Shown piece after piece: positions 1 to 15,000 of a stretch of 64,000 bases of DNA; the first letter of the stretch is position 1, and each line of letters begins with the position of its first letter. The notes beneath the pieces are model-generated. The model was given only the letters and a program-made list of their open reading frames with translations, had not been told where the DNA came from and did not search any database. Made by a program: the position numbers and the translations under genes. Source of the DNA: Planctomycetaceae bacterium (GTDB lineage: Bacteria; Planctomycetota; Planctomycetia; Pirellulales; Pirellulaceae). The stretch is taken from assembly GCA_002726245.1 (NCBI GenBank), contig PBSM01000188.1, positions 19,632 through 83,631 of the forward strand. Direction: 5' to 3'.

Positions 1-3000
1 CAACCTGACGGAGATCACGGCCGCACCGTTGGTATCTGGCGCGGCACGGAAACTCAACTCGCCAACGTCTGAGATGCTTGGAGCGACGTCGAAAGTAAGC
101 GTGCCGGCCAGAGTTTGTACCGTCAGGTCGAAGGCCAACTGCTGTGCGTCCTCGTCGCTTGGTCCTCGTGAGATGCTTGTCGCAAAATCGGTCACCGTTT
201 GCACGGGGTTCGGCGACCCACCGACTGGTGGAACGTCGTTCTCATCGACAGTCAGATCGACTTGAGTAGTTGCCGCGTTCTGATCAACCAACTGGAACGT
301 TGGCGGGTCGTTAATGGGATCAACCGTAATCGTAAACGATTGCGGCACGGACGCATTGACGTTCAGCGTCACACTGCTACCACTGTCCACGAGCGTCAGC
401 ATGACGACCGCGGACCCATTCGAGTTCGCCTGAGGCTGGTAGATCAGCGTTCCCGTGGATGCATCAACTTGTGGCGGAACGTTGAACGTCAGGTTGCCCG
501 TGAAGTTGACGTTGAACTGCAAGACTTGGCCATCTTCGTCGGAAGGAGAAGGCGGCCCGGGCGAGATGTCGGTCACGAAGCCGGGCAGCGTCTGCAACAA
601 TGCGTCTTCGTTGATTGTTTGGCTGAGGCCCGCGATGTTGAACGTGGGAGCGTCGTTGACGGCGTCCACGGAAATCGTAAACGTCTGGAACTGCGATGTA
701 TTGATGTTGGGAAAGACGCCGCTCTCATTGTCCTGCAGTGCAACGCGGAAAACCGATAGGCCATTGCTGTGAGCCGCGGTTTCAAAGCTCAACTTGCCGG
801 ACGGGTCGATTACTGGCGGAGAAGAGAAGACGAGTTCGCTGTCACTATTCAACAGCAGCGGCGTAGTGAAAGTCTTCGTCTGCACACCTTCATCCGTGGC
901 CGTGGGTGGGCCAGCGGCGACGCCGGTCGCCCAATCAGCCAGCTCCTGCGCGCCAGAGTCTTCGTCAATCGTGATATTCGGGCCCTTGACGAATTGGGGT
1001 GCATCATTGATTGCATTGACCGTGATATCGAACGTCTGGACGGCTGAGGCGACGCCACCGAGCAAGCAGTTGTCAGACGGCGTGCCAGGCGAACCGTTAT
1101 CACATAGCCGAACACTGACCGTAGCCGTTCCATTCGTATCGCGAGCCGCTTCGTACGTTAAGGTGCCGGTGATCGAGTCGATCGCTAACGACTCGAACGT
1201 CAGCGTGTCGCTACCTTGCGTCAGAATGTTGACGATTTCGAAAGACACGATCTGAGACGTCTCGTCAACGGCTGCTGCGGGCCCACGCAGGATATCCGTT
1301 ACGAAGCTAGATACAGTCTGAAAACCGGCATCTTCATTCGACGGCGGAGGATTGCTGGCAATGGTGAATGAAGGCGGATCGTTCACGGCAACTACAGTGA
1401 GACCGACCGTCCGAGACACGACGTTATTGCCACTGGCCAGCGAGCCGGGCGTGTTGCCAAGGTCATCGACAGTGATCACAAAGCCGGACAAACCGTTGAA
1501 ATGCGCGGACGGCCGATAGGTCAAGCCATTGATCGCTTTATCGATACCAACCAAGGTTCCCTGAAGCTCGATGAAGGACGAGCCGTCCAGCGTGCCATTG
1601 AGGAACAGCACGTCCGATGCGTCAACGAGTTCCAGTATGCCATTGTCCACATCGAGCGTGGCTCGAAGATCTCCGCTGCCGGCGTCCGCATCCGAAACGG
1701 TCAAGCCCGTGAAAGTCTCAGAAGTGTCTTCGGCGAGCGTGCCGAAACCCGTCGTGGAGGGCAGCGTGATGATCGGCGCATCATTCGTCGCGGTCACGGA
1801 TATCGTGATTGTCCCAAGCCGCTCCTGGTCTGGTGCCGGACTATTGCCATTGTCATTAACGCGAACGACGACTTCGGCGTTTCCGCTGAATTCGAATCCG
1901 CCGGTGTAGATAAGACCAGTCCCCGCCGCGAACGTGTTGTTAATGGCACCGATCGAACTCGTAATCGTGACGGTGCTGGTGCCGTTGTTCTGCACGTCGC
2001 TCAGAGAGACGCCGTTCCCTAGATCCGTCTTGACATCGAGCCGTCCACTCGGAGCACTAAGCGTGACAGTAATGAGGCCCACCTGCGGCCCATTGCCTTC
2101 GTCAATGTCGATGTCGCCAACGACGATTCCAGGAACGTTCTGCGGTGTCTCTTCGAAGCCGGACTGATTCGGTGGCAGCAGCAATGTCGGTTGATCGTTC
2201 ACAGCTTGAACAACCAACGTGAAGGAAGTTTCAACGGTTCTTAGTGCATGATCCGTCGCGCGAAGCGTGATAACTGCCTCGCCGTGAGCGTTCGCGGTCT
2301 GTGTCAGATTCAGCATCGTGCCCGTCAGAGAACTCGTGCTGCCGCTGAGACTCGCCTGGACGATTGCGGGATTGTCATTGCTGACGATCTCAATGACCAA
2401 CTTGTCATTGCGTGGAACGATATCAGCGTCGTCGAATGTATTGGTCAAATCGACCACCAACTGACTGGGATCGACGTCGATCTGATCTTCAAAGATCGGA
2501 CCGTGAGACATCGGCGTGGCCGTCGGTGCGACGTTCGAAATAATGGTCACGACATGATCTTCGACCTCCCCATCTACGACAATACCGTCGGGCGCAAGAC
2601 CGCCTACCGTACTAATACGGAATCGAGCGAATGTCGTACCGAGCTTGGCTCCGACCGGCGGTGCTTCAAGATTGCGCTGATTGAATCCCGTCACGACCGG
2701 TTCGCTGTCCAGCACTTTCTCGTTGTCTTCCCAGTCACCGTCTTGATCAAAGTCGATCCATGCATCGACAAAGCCGATGCCCGAGGATTGGATCGTCACG
2801 GGTGTGCGGAAAGCGAAGACCTCGCCACTTTCGATCACGGTGGGCGTGATCACTCCGTTGATGCTGATGCCGTTGCCGAGCAGTTCGTCGTTGTCATCAA
2901 CAAGATCGTCCGTCAACCCCGACGCGGGTGTCGGTGCGTCCGTTTCTGTGTCGATCGCGGTATCACTCCCCACAGGTCCAAAGAACAGCGGGTTACGCCG

Positions 3001-6000
3001 CAGGACCGCGTGACGAGCACCGTCGTTTGCCAGCAGCGTCGGATAGCGTCCGGGAATCTCATCGAATGGAAGAGGGCCATCGAACGGGTCCGGAGCATCG
3101 CCAAAGTCGAGTCCTGTACCGACCGTCAGAATCGTAAACCGTGTCTCGCCGTCTGGTTGATTCGCCCGCAGAGCGTTGCCCGCTGTATCGCGAATCGCGG
3201 GGATCGCCGTTTGGTTGATTCCGGTTACGGTTGATGCGCCATCGAGGATGATCTTTCCATCGCCCGTCGCGCGGGCCACAACGTCAACCAGTTGGCTGCG
3301 GTTGATCTCCTTAACGATTCGCCCAGCAATGCGCGTCTTTGTGAATTCAGGAGTGTTCTTCACGGGAATTGGAATTGCTCCACCCGACACTCCCGCACTG
3401 CCAATGTTCCCGATGAAGTTGATCGTCAGGTCGAAGTCTACTGCCCCGGTGGGTTCGCCGAGTAACACATCGCCGTTGGGAAGCTTCTGAGGATTCAAGC
3501 CGAGATTTGCCGCCTGCAGTGCCGCAAGGACGTTGTTCGCAACATCGTCTTTCGAGAAGGTGGTATCAACGATGATGCCAACCGTATTCGCCGTCCGTAG
3601 TCCATCGTTATCGAATTCAAACGTGACACTCTGCGTGCCGCTACGAACAGTGAACTGATCACCGTCAAAGACACCATTCAATCCGCCGCCGCTCGCTGGC
3701 AGAAGCAACTGAAGCGGGCCCGTGACACCTGGCATTCCGATTTGGATGAGGTTCGTGCCTGCCGTGTCCAAGATGTGGCCGACCTCGCCTCCAATGTGGA
3801 TGATTCCGTTGCCGAGATGCTCGATGTCCGGCAAGTTAAATCCCGCAGCCTGAAGTGCAACGACGATCCTGTCAGCGAGGTCTTCGTGCGTGTCTTGGAG
3901 GACATACGGCAGTTGCGTGTTGTTCGGATCGAAGATGCCGTCTCGATCGAACTCGAACATCACGGATTGGACCGTTGTCCCATCATCAAATGAGAAACTG
4001 AAAAGGTCACCGTCGCCGACGACTTCCGCTGTCCCAGAGAGCGCGATCCGTGTCCCGGTGAGGTCGATGGAATGTGTTCCCGGTATACCGAGGTGAACCC
4101 GGCCGTTACCGAGATTCTCGGGCTCCAGGCCGATACCGGCACCGCCAAGAATGTTGACGATCGAGTCCGCAACGTCATCTAACGAGTCGTTGAGTGTAAA
4201 CGGAATGAGCACATTGTTCGGATCGAAGATGCTGTTCCGATTAAACTCAAACACCGTCGGCGTGGGAGCGCCACCTGTGATGGTGAACGTATCACCGTCC
4301 CGAATACCACCTTGAACGCCGACAATCGGAAGTTCGAATGTCAAGAGTTCGGGCACTTCCAACGTGTAGCCACGCTCAAACTCGAAGACAGCCGTTCCGT
4401 TCGAGTTGTCGGAGACCGTAAACTGGTCGCCGTCTGCGATCTCAAGGACGCTCGGCGGGTTGAGCAGAAGCCGATCCTTGTTGTTGAGCAGAATGGTATA
4501 GGCACTCGCGGGACGCCAAACGCCGGAGGCTGGCGTCAACAGGATGGTCGCGCTCGTATGGGCGTAGCCCAAAGTGAAGTCAACACCGGCAAACAGTTCG
4601 CGACCGTTCTCGAACAGCCGCACGGTGTTCTCGTTGATCGTAGCTGCATCGATTCCAGTGCCCTCAAACGGGAGTCTGCCTCCGCGACCATCCTTGAGAA
4701 GAATGGAGAACTCACGAGGGTTACCTTCCTTGACATGCACGACCGTCTCGTTCGGATCCAAGTCCCGAGCCAGATCCTCTTCAATGGGCGGCGTGAGTTC
4801 GCCAATGCGGTCCACCGGATTGGTTAGGACTGCGAATGGACCGAGCACATCAGCGCGGTCCACCGCTCCGCGATCCTTGAAGACGTCGGAGCCAAAGCCG
4901 AATGACGAGTTTTGCGAAGGATCATCGACTCGCAATTGGCCGAACACGTCTCGTTCCGGCGCGAGGATTGGCGAAGGCGGAATGCCCAGAGGAGCCTTGA
5001 CATTGACGTACGACCCACGGTCAGCTAGCGAGTTGCGCGAACTGTCAATCGCCAACGATCCGGCAACGAGGTAGAAATTACCAGTGTCGGCATCGACGAA
5101 CAGAGGGTCGGTATCGGCGATCTCAATGGCATCGGCGCCTTGAGCGGACGTCATGTGGAACAAGTTCGCGCCAAGGATTACCTCGGCGGTTCCGTTATCG
5201 CTCGCAACCACCACGCCGTCGGTCACATCCGAGAAGATATTATTGAGAATCGTCGCGCTGACTTCGGAGCTAAGTTCCACGCCATTGGAGTCATTACCGC
5301 CGAAAAACGTGTTGTTCACGATTCGCAGGAATGGAACCGTGCGGCCATTGCCCGACGCGCTCACAGCGGCCATGCCTGCTTCAGCAACGATGTTGTTGAC
5401 GAGTGTGATCCCGGGAACTAAGTTCGCCGTGTTCGGCTCTGGACCACGCAGGGCAGAGTTCGGTGATACCCCAGGCGAAACCAGAATTCCCACCCCGCTG
5501 ACCCCCGTGATCCTGTTAGAACCGATCACGATGTGGCCTTGCTCACGCTCTAGATTGACGTCGCCCAATCGTTCGTAGTCGTTGGCATTGTCCACCGACT
5601 CGACGTTGACAACGGCCGTTCCGGTGAGGTGTTCCGACGCGGTCGCCATGATCGCCACGTCCGTGAATGGACCGTCGGTAAGCAGCTCATCGACAGCGTC
5701 GATCGAGAAGTCAACCCAATCGAGACCCGCGGGAATCGTTACCGTCGGGGCCGTTCGCGCTTCAGTCGGATCGCTGCTCATCAGCGAAACAACAAGCGGC
5801 TGATCATTCGGTGTGTTTCTCGTCACACGAGCCGAACTAGCACCCGCTCCCGCATCTTCCGCAAAGCTGACGGGGCCGAGAATGCTGACCGTGAGTTCGG
5901 CAATGTCCAGATCGACGATATCTAGCTGGTCCGTAATGATGTCGTAGCCGTTAAGTTCTGGCGTGGACCGATCAACATCGACGATCACAGTCCGCGTGCC

Positions 6001-9000
6001 GTCAGCAAGACCATCGACAACGCCCAAGATAGGAATCGTCATCATCGCGGTCGCTTCACCCGCATTGAAGGACAACACGGCCGGCATGCCGCCGTTGAGT
6101 TCCACTTCCGGCGAGCCAACAACCGTGACTGTCAGCGGCAATGTGACGTCGCCGGTTCGCGTGACGCGAACTTCCGCTGCGTTACCCTCATCAATGGCAT
6201 CGACGTCAGAGCTGCTGCCATCGACGACTTCGATGAGCAACCCGCGTGGTGGCGGTGGATTATCGGCAACGGTGAGGGTGCTCGATATACCTCCCAGCCG
6301 CGGGTCGGACGCCGTTAGCGCAAAGTCGATGGCCTGATTTCCGTCGAGCAACAGGTCGTCCAAAGAGTCGATATCGAACTCGACGGTACTCGAACCGGCC
6401 GGCAAGATCACCTGGAGCACGTTGCTCAAATCGCCCCCGTAGATATTCACTTCGTCGCCAGTCGCGTCCGCTCCGCCGGCGTCCGTCGCCTGGACTGTGA
6501 AAGTGATTGGCGCACTATTCGCGTCTCTCCAGACCGACCGTGTGTCACGGCCTTCCAGATTGTTGACCGTAATAACACCACGCGCGGCTCGCATCCCATC
6601 GCGCTCGTTGATCGAAGTCGTTGGATTTCCGTTCCGGTCGAGGAACGTCAACTCCACCAAAGAAAGCGGCAAGTCCGCATCGTGCACGTAGATCGACGCA
6701 ATGGCTCGGTTGTGCAGCACAGCCGACGTAGGCAAAACCGAAGCGGAAACAACAGCTCGCTGGCGCGAACCGTCACCATCCAAGTCGTAGTCCGCGTCAA
6801 TGATGCCGTCGGGAAGGCCCTCGATGAAGAAGCTTATTTCGGTACATTCCGGAACCGTCGTCGTGGCGTCGCAAGCCGGAATGATCAGGGCCAGCGATGG
6901 CACGAGAGCGCCAGTGATCGGACTCACGATCGCGACTTCGTCGCTGGCCGGGCTTCCCGCACGCTCGGGATCGAAAACTGCCAGGAAGACCTGTAGTGGC
7001 GAACCGGTCTGCGAGTTGTTCTGACGGGTTACGGTAACGCTCGCCCGCTCGCCAGCTTCGGAGATCACCGGACGGTCGATCGTAACGGTCAAAGACGGAT
7101 CCTCGTCGTCCGCTACAAACAGGCTCGTCGTTGCGCCTCCGGTGACGGTGAACGTTACCTCGCGTTCATGATCGGTCACTGCGTTGGGGATGGTATCAAG
7201 CGTGATCGGGCGAGCCGTCTGATTCGCGGCAAAGATGGCGTCTGCCGTGTCGGGCGCGAACGTATCACCAGCAGGGATGCGAACACTCCCACTCGGCGAC
7301 GCATCAACCGTGACCGTAAAGTCATCACCCGTGAACGGTCTACGCACTACGACATTCGCCGTATTCGCAACACTACCGCTGTCTTCTAGGATTACGCCTT
7401 GGGCAACAACACCGACGCTGTCCTCAAACACACCGACAATGTAGTTGTCTTCGTTGTCGTCGATCTCGAGCGTGGCCGTTGCAAAAATCGTGGGACTCAG
7501 GCGAGCGGTAATCACCGTCGGAGTCGGGCTTGGATCGTTCGGCGCGGCGAGCGTATCGTTAATTGTCAGGACAGGTACATCGACAAAAGCTCGCCCTGCC
7601 GGAATCGTGACCGTGCTGAAAGGGAGCGTGATATCCGGGCCGGTCGCATCAAACGTGACCGTGGCATCGTTGTCTAAATCGCCACTTCGTACAATACGGA
7701 TGTACGTCGCGGGCAGGGGCTGTGCAAAGCTGTTACTGTACGCTTCGCTCAACTGCGAAGTACCTACCTCAATCGAGAGCGTTGGATCGTTCGCGTCAAT
7801 CACGTCGAGCAGTTCGCTATCGATTCGCTGCAACGAGTTGATCGTCGCTTTTGCCACGATCTCGATCGTCTGATCGCCGTCGGAAATGGAGTCAAGGCGC
7901 GCGGTAATGTCGAACGTCGCAAAAGCCGCTCCATCAGGAATCTCGACCGTCACGGGATTCCCAACGGCGACGCCAGTTAGATCGACTTCGTCCGAAAAGG
8001 CGAAAGGAGACTGAAGGTCGCGTGCCTCAATGGTGACCGTCAGAATTCCAGCCGTCGAACCGCTGCGCGTCACCCTCCCTGTGGTCATTGTCACCGTTCC
8101 AGGTGGCTCATCGATTTGAGTCGCCGTCAATTCGAGAAGAAGATCGCCTTCATCCAATACCGTCAGCGTCTGCGTATCACTTCCTAAACCATCCGAGAAG
8201 GCGGTGACGCTGACAACCTGATCGCCATCGAAGAAGTCGTCATCGATGGCGGTGATCGCGAAAGTCACGTCATTGGCATTCGCCGGAATTGTGACGGAAA
8301 TCGGAATCGAGATCTCGCGGGCAGCCCGCGGATCAATCGTTCCGGTGCCGGGGTTGGGGTCCACGTTCGTTAAGTGTGCAACTAAATTGACGTCCAACGG
8401 CCCGGTATTGGTTGTGTTGCGGGTAACCGTCCCGACAGCACTGCCGCCGAGTTCGGAGATGGAAGCGAGATCGATACCGAGGGTTAACTGAGCCGACTCG
8501 ACATCTAAAACGTCCAGGTTGCCGGGGGTAACTGGGATTGAAGGTCCGGTCGGCGCCGCGACTACGATCTTAACCGGCTGGGTCAGGTCAGCGATCAAGT
8601 CCGCGTTACCGGTAATCGTGACTTGAGCCGTCGCAACACCCGAGACGAAATCGACGGTGGCCGAAGACAACGTCACTTCGTCCGTTATCAATCCGGTTGC
8701 CGGGTCAATAGCCATCACCGTAACACCCAACAGATCGCTCGACAGGTCGCCCGTCCGTGTAATCGTGGCGATGGTCGAGTTGTTGGCACCAGTTTCGGCA
8801 ATCGTCGCGTCGGCTACATCAACAAACAAGTGTTCTCGCTCGTTGCCCGTCGTCACATCGATCAGCGTCGCATGCAGTAGATCAATGGTAGGGCTGTTCG
8901 CGGCCAGAGGTTTTGTCATCGGAATGACAACGAAGTCGGCAATCCCATTGATCGCATCGACGACCAGATGCGCCACTTCGCCGGCCGTCTCAGTTCCGGC

Positions 9001-12000
9001 GATTTCAAGGCGGACATGGTTTGAATCCCAGACACCATTCGAATCGAATTCGAAGACCGGCGGAGGATCCAAGATTCCGTCGCTGATCGAGAACAACTGT
9101 CCGTCCAGGACAGACGCACCTTCGGGCACGCTCAAGGAACGGCCCGACGTCAGGCGATCATTCGTATCAAACTGGCGGAAGATCAGCGTCTCGGTGCTCG
9201 CTTCCGACACTGGGTTGCCAAGCTCGCCGAGCCGAGACTCGATGATCTCCGTGCTGCGGCGGATTTCCAACTGATAATCACCCGTGAGAAGTTCTTGCGG
9301 TGCGTCCGGATTGCGCGGCGGGGCGGTGAACGCTGTGGAGCCTTGCGGTGCGCCAGTGACTAGTTCACCACGCTCGGTAAACCCGACAATGATGTCATCG
9401 ACATAGAAGCCTTCGAAGCGATTGTTCAAGGCTCGATCGAGATCGTTCAAACCCTGGCCGGAAGCTTCTACAATCGCGGGAAGCGTAGGATCGTTCAGAT
9501 TGCCCGCCGTGCTAAAGTCGAATCGCAGTTGTAGGTCCGACTCGCCGGCGAAGTCCGCGAGATCGATGCGAGCCTGCCGCCAGCCTCCGCCGTTGTACAG
9601 TTGTTGCACGCCTTGATTCGGGCTGACTGCCCAAGCATCTCGAGAGGCGCTGGCGAAGCTAGGCAGTTCGGCGTCGCCGGTATCATCCGTCGATGTGAGC
9701 GAGTTGTTCGTGGCGACCAACTCCCACGAGGCTCCTTCGTCTCGAGAGACAAAGACGCGAGCGCTGTCCAAGAAGCCGCCGTTGTTACTTCCCGTAGCGT
9801 TTTCCGTTTGCAGGAAGTAGTTGAAATACAAAGTTGGCTTGTCAGTCCCGCTATATCCTTGCAAGCTGAACTCGTCTGTCACCAAACTCCCTTGGGATCC
9901 ACCGGGCAGGTTATACGTATTCCGAATCGTCGAGTTGCTGGACAGATCGAACTGGGCGTTCGCATCGATGATTCCGAACTGATTGCTTCCGTGATAGCGA
10001 TAGTTGGTGAACTGCGTGTTGCTAACGAACTGGTCCAGCCCGAAATAGAAGCTCGCTCCACCTTGCGAGTCTTGTTGAATTCGGTTCTCGGGGTCGCCCG
10101 GTAATCCAATATTGTTGCGTTGGAAGGACGTCAGCTTGCTATCGTCAAAGGCCGATGTAACACCGTGCCCGGGCTGGTCCGTCTGGCCGCGACGTGCTGT
10201 CGGATGCCAGAGATTGAAGTCCAGAGGCGAGAAGGCTAGACCCTGAGCATTGGCGATCGAAATCGGGACGCCGAATGCGTCCGATGCGTCCGTCGCGCCA
10301 TCCCCATTGGCGTCGCCGCTTGGCGTGAAGACGTTCGCAGGCTTACCGAACTGATCCATCGCATACATCCAGCCATTGGTCGTCACGGCAAAGAGCGTGT
10401 CGGCATAGGCTCCGCCTTCAACATTCTGTGGGCCGAGCGTCAAACCAGAGAAGGGCACGCCGCGACCGACCACGTTCGCGCTGAAATCAACGACCGAGGT
10501 CGCGGCCGCATTGATGGGGTTGATTTCCGCGAACTCACCAGCATTGGTAACAGCAAACAGACGTGAGCCAACAGCCTGGAGCCCCGTGATGAGGCCGTTC
10601 AATCCGCTAACTAGGCCGATGTTCGTCGGAGTTACGCCGAGTAGTCCGGGCGAGTTGAACAACCGCGAGTTACTCCCCTCGTGTACGGCCAGGAAGTACC
10701 GATACGAGACGGTCGGCGCTTGCGTTGTCGTTCCCCCGTTCCGCGACGAGACGAAGGAGGTCAACGCGGCAGCGTTTGGAGTGCTAGGTAGGTTGACATA
10801 GTCTAAGGAGTCTAGCAGAGCCCCCGGTATTGTCCCGACGTCAAACTCATCGAAAACACCTGCCACCGTAGGGTTCGTCGGAATGTCGCGATACCCGACC
10901 AACCGCCCGTCGGAGCGCATATCAAGATCGACGAACCCGGTAGCCTGGAACAAGGGGCCGCTCGCGGCAAGATTCGACAATACGACTTCACCCGTTCGCG
11001 GATTGATCGTCGAGACTAGGGTGGGATCCGTGACGAACAGTTGCACGTCTTCTAATGAGAAGGGACGCACACTCGTACTGAGCGACTCGATGCTGTGGAT
11101 GTCGAGGATCGGTTCCTCATGTTGAGGCAACACTTCGACGGCCCGCCCGTCGGCATCGATGTTCGAGACGAAGCCCGTGAAGCCGATGTGATCTTCCACG
11201 ATCCTCTGGACCGAGCTAATCGGCTCTAACCGAACGCTCGTGTTTGGTGCCCCGGACAGGGTGGAAGTGATGGCCGTGGGGATCTGGCCATTCGAGGCGA
11301 CAGCCACGAAGTACGTGTGGCTCGAGCCAGCCGCCCGGTTGCCGGCCGGCAGTTGCACGGTGCCGATGAAGGGATCCAGAACGCCAACCGTCCCTCGCGA
11401 GAGGTCGTCCAGATCACTGCTCTCGTTAGGTTTTGGCCGGTCGTCGGAGATGTCGGAATCTCGGCCCATAAGAATCAGACGGCCGTTCTCGTCGTAGACG
11501 GCCAACACGGTGTCGGCGCGAGTCAACCCGTCGGCATAGTCGATGTCAAAAGCGGTGGCGAAGGACTTATCAGCTCCGAGCGAAGCATCGACCAGGTTAT
11601 AGTCGAGCGTGAAGCTGTACCAATCGACCTCGTTGCTGGCGGCCAAGTCGCCTCCAACGCTAATCGTATTCTTATCCGTGATCAGCAGGTTCCCCAAGCT
11701 CTGAGCACTGCCAAGAGAGTTGTGCGTGGCCGTTGTTTCACCCTCGTCGCCGGCGAGCGATGAGTGTTCGGGGAGTCCTTGAATGTGGATACCGTTGGTA
11801 GCAAAACGGATATCCGCGTGGCGAACCGTCGAGCCCGGCTCTTCATCTTTCTGACGCAAACGGACTTGTAGTTGGTAGTCGCCACGTGTCAAACCACCGC
11901 TTGTGTCGTTTTCATTACCAGGAGCTGGTTGGCTGCGAACTCGAACGAAGTAGGTGTTCAAGCCGGGCAGTCCGGGCAGAACAACTCGCATACCAGCGTC

Positions 12001-15000
12001 GCGAAGGTTGGACGAAAACCAGTCGGGACCATCGTGTTCGTCTTTAAGCAGGTGCAGTGCGGTAACGCTGGGCTGCACGCCGCCACTCAGAGTGTCGTTG
12101 TCGAGCGACCTCGCCAAAAACTGACCTTGGGAATCGATCAATTCGACGACGGTGTCTAGCGTGCTGGCGGTCCGGTCGATGTCAAACCAGACTTCGGTTC
12201 CCGATTCGGCGGAGAAGCTGTACACATCCACATCGCCTGGATCATCAAAGCTGACCGCACCGCGAACCTCAAACCCTAGCCGACGATTTTCGTCGCCACT
12301 CTGTTCGTTGGGTGCAAGATCGCCCAGGAACTGCGCCTGTCCAGGGATCGCGTTCGTATCTAGCCCATCCGAGAAGGCTGGCTCAATCTCGTTAAATACG
12401 GCAACGTTTCGATCATTACTGAATTGATCCAGCGTAACGCCGGTGAAGCCGCCGGAGACCGCGCCTCCGCAAGCTCCCCCCAACGTCTCCAACTGCGCAA
12501 GACCTTCCGATGTAAATCCGGCACCGACGGTGCAATCCGACAGAGCCGTCAACACAACAGGGAAGCCAGGTTGTCCCAGGACTTGAACCGCTCCTCCGAT
12601 GCGATCGGAGATATCTGAGGGCAACCCTGTTGCTGTAAACCCAGCCCCGCTCGCCCCGCTCTGGAACTTGATCACCAGACTTTCTGTCGGCTTGCTTTGC
12701 AAGGTCAAGCCGCCGAGCCCATGCAGATTTGGCACCTGGATGTTACTTGTCACCACATGAACAATGTCGGTGTCGTCCCAGACACCTTCTGTCGTGAGTT
12801 CTTCACCACGCACAAAAATACCGTTCACGCCGTTGCTGACAAGCCGATTCTCAAGAACGAGCGGACCGTGATTGCTCTCCGTCTCACGCAATTGGTCCAA
12901 GAAGCCTGTCGTACGACCTGGGTCGCTAATTCGCTCCGAATTCAAGGCATTGGTGTTGATACTGATCGCGGCAACCGTACCACCTGGGTCGTTGTTGCGT
13001 CGAATAACGTTGTTGATGATGGTGGGCTGCGACCCGCGAACGAAGATCGTGGCTGCGGCGTTGGCCGTCAAGGTTCCTCGGTCGAGGACAGTACCGCCAC
13101 CTCCGGTGCTACCGCTGGTCGCCGTAATACCGCCGGCGTTCTCTTCGATCAAGCTGTTCGCGATTCTGACGTCCGCTTGATGGATCTCGATCGCATTGAA
13201 ATTCGCGAACGTACCTTCGATGGCGGTCTGGCCACCGGCGAACGCTTGGTGGATGTGATCCAAGCTGCCTTCCGACGTCGGGGTGAAGACTAGGCCTGCC
13301 CAATCGCCACCGGCGGGCACGGTCGCGTTGCCATCGCTTTGCGTATCGAACGTGCCACCAACTCCGAACCTGTCGTCGGCTACCGATGTGAAAAGAATCG
13401 GAAGGTCGCCCGTTCCTTCCGCGATCAATTGAGCGCCAACTTCCGCGTGAATTCTCGCAGAGCTGAGCTTCACGATCACACCAGGATCGATCTGCAGGCG
13501 AGCGTCGAGGCGATGGTCGCTCACTCCGGCGTCAGCCAAGTCGGTCACGGTCGGTGTAGCACCAACGACGGCATCCGTGTCGATGGAAACGCCTGGAATA
13601 TCATGCGCCGTAAACTGGCCCGCAAACTGAAGCCTAACCGGAGCTTGCGACAGCGGGCCACCGGTCAGTTCAAAGTCGTTGGGAGAGATGCCGGCGAGCA
13701 ATTCCAGGTGTTCGCGGACAGACATCACGGCATCCGCGACGACTTGGATATCGACGGGCTCAATGTCGGACACGGCAGGTCCGACGTCCAAAGTGTTTGC
13801 TGAAACGCTGAGCGCTGGAACATCCATACCCGCAAACGCTCCGGTGAACTCGACCTCGATCGGCGCCACATTCAACGGGCCGCCTGTTACGAGGATGTCG
13901 CCATTGTTAATCGTGCTCAGCGATTCAAGTGCCGCTTGGACATCGACGGTATCGGCATTAAAGTTGATCGGCACCTGCAGCGCAACCGAAGCTTCGTCAA
14001 ACGAGAGATTGAAGGTGCCGACCGTCGCACCAGTCGCGTCAATCGACTGGGTGCGATTGATCGTGTTGTTCACGACCGACAGCAGCGGAACGTCGGTCCC
14101 CGTATGCTGGCCAACGAACTCAACCTCTACAGGACTGAATCCCAACGGGCCGCCGGTAACGACGACATCTCCACGCTCGATCGTGTCGAGCGACTCCAGC
14201 GAGTCTCGTACTTGAATCGCGGTGGCGTTGTACGGAATCACTTCCTGTCGAAGGAGGGACGAGCCATTAAACCCTAGATTGAATGCGCCGCCTGTCGCTC
14301 CAGCCACGGCAATCGACTGAATCTCATTCGTTGACGTGTTGAGCGGCGCATCGAAGCGAATGTCGCCAGTGACCCGGACAGCGTCGCCGTCGTCCAACTG
14401 CAGCCGGAAGGTTCCATCGGTCGGCGTTCCGACGTAGTCGAGTTCTTGCGTATCGTACGTCAATAAAGGCCCGCCGGGTGTACCCGCGATTAGCAGGTTC
14501 TCGGACAAGACATGCACAATGTCTTTGTCGTCCCACCGGGCGAAACTCGTCAACTTGTCAACCGCGCTGCCGAACTCGGTCTGAATACGAACGAAGACGC
14601 CGTTGACACTGTTGCCGATGACTCGGTTACCGTGAATGCTGGGTCCGACGCGACCGCGTGCGTCCGAGAAACTGTTCGGATCAGCCGACAACGCCGCGTC
14701 GGAGCTATTGGTGATCGTGTTGAAAGTGATTGCTGGCCGGGATTCGATCAGATGAATCGCTGAAAACGTCTCTTCAATCGAAGAGACAAAGACCTTGCCA
14801 CCACCGTTGTTGATGTCCGCCTGCTGGACGACGTTGAGGACGCCGCCTTCGGCTTCGTTGTCGTGATCGGAATCGTCACGGAACACGATCCCGCCCCAAT
14901 CACCGCTGCTAGCCGCTCCATTGGGGCCATCACTGTCACCACCTTCGGCGTCGTTGCGATAGGAGCGAAAGAAGACAGCGTTGTCCGGCGTGCCAAGCAC

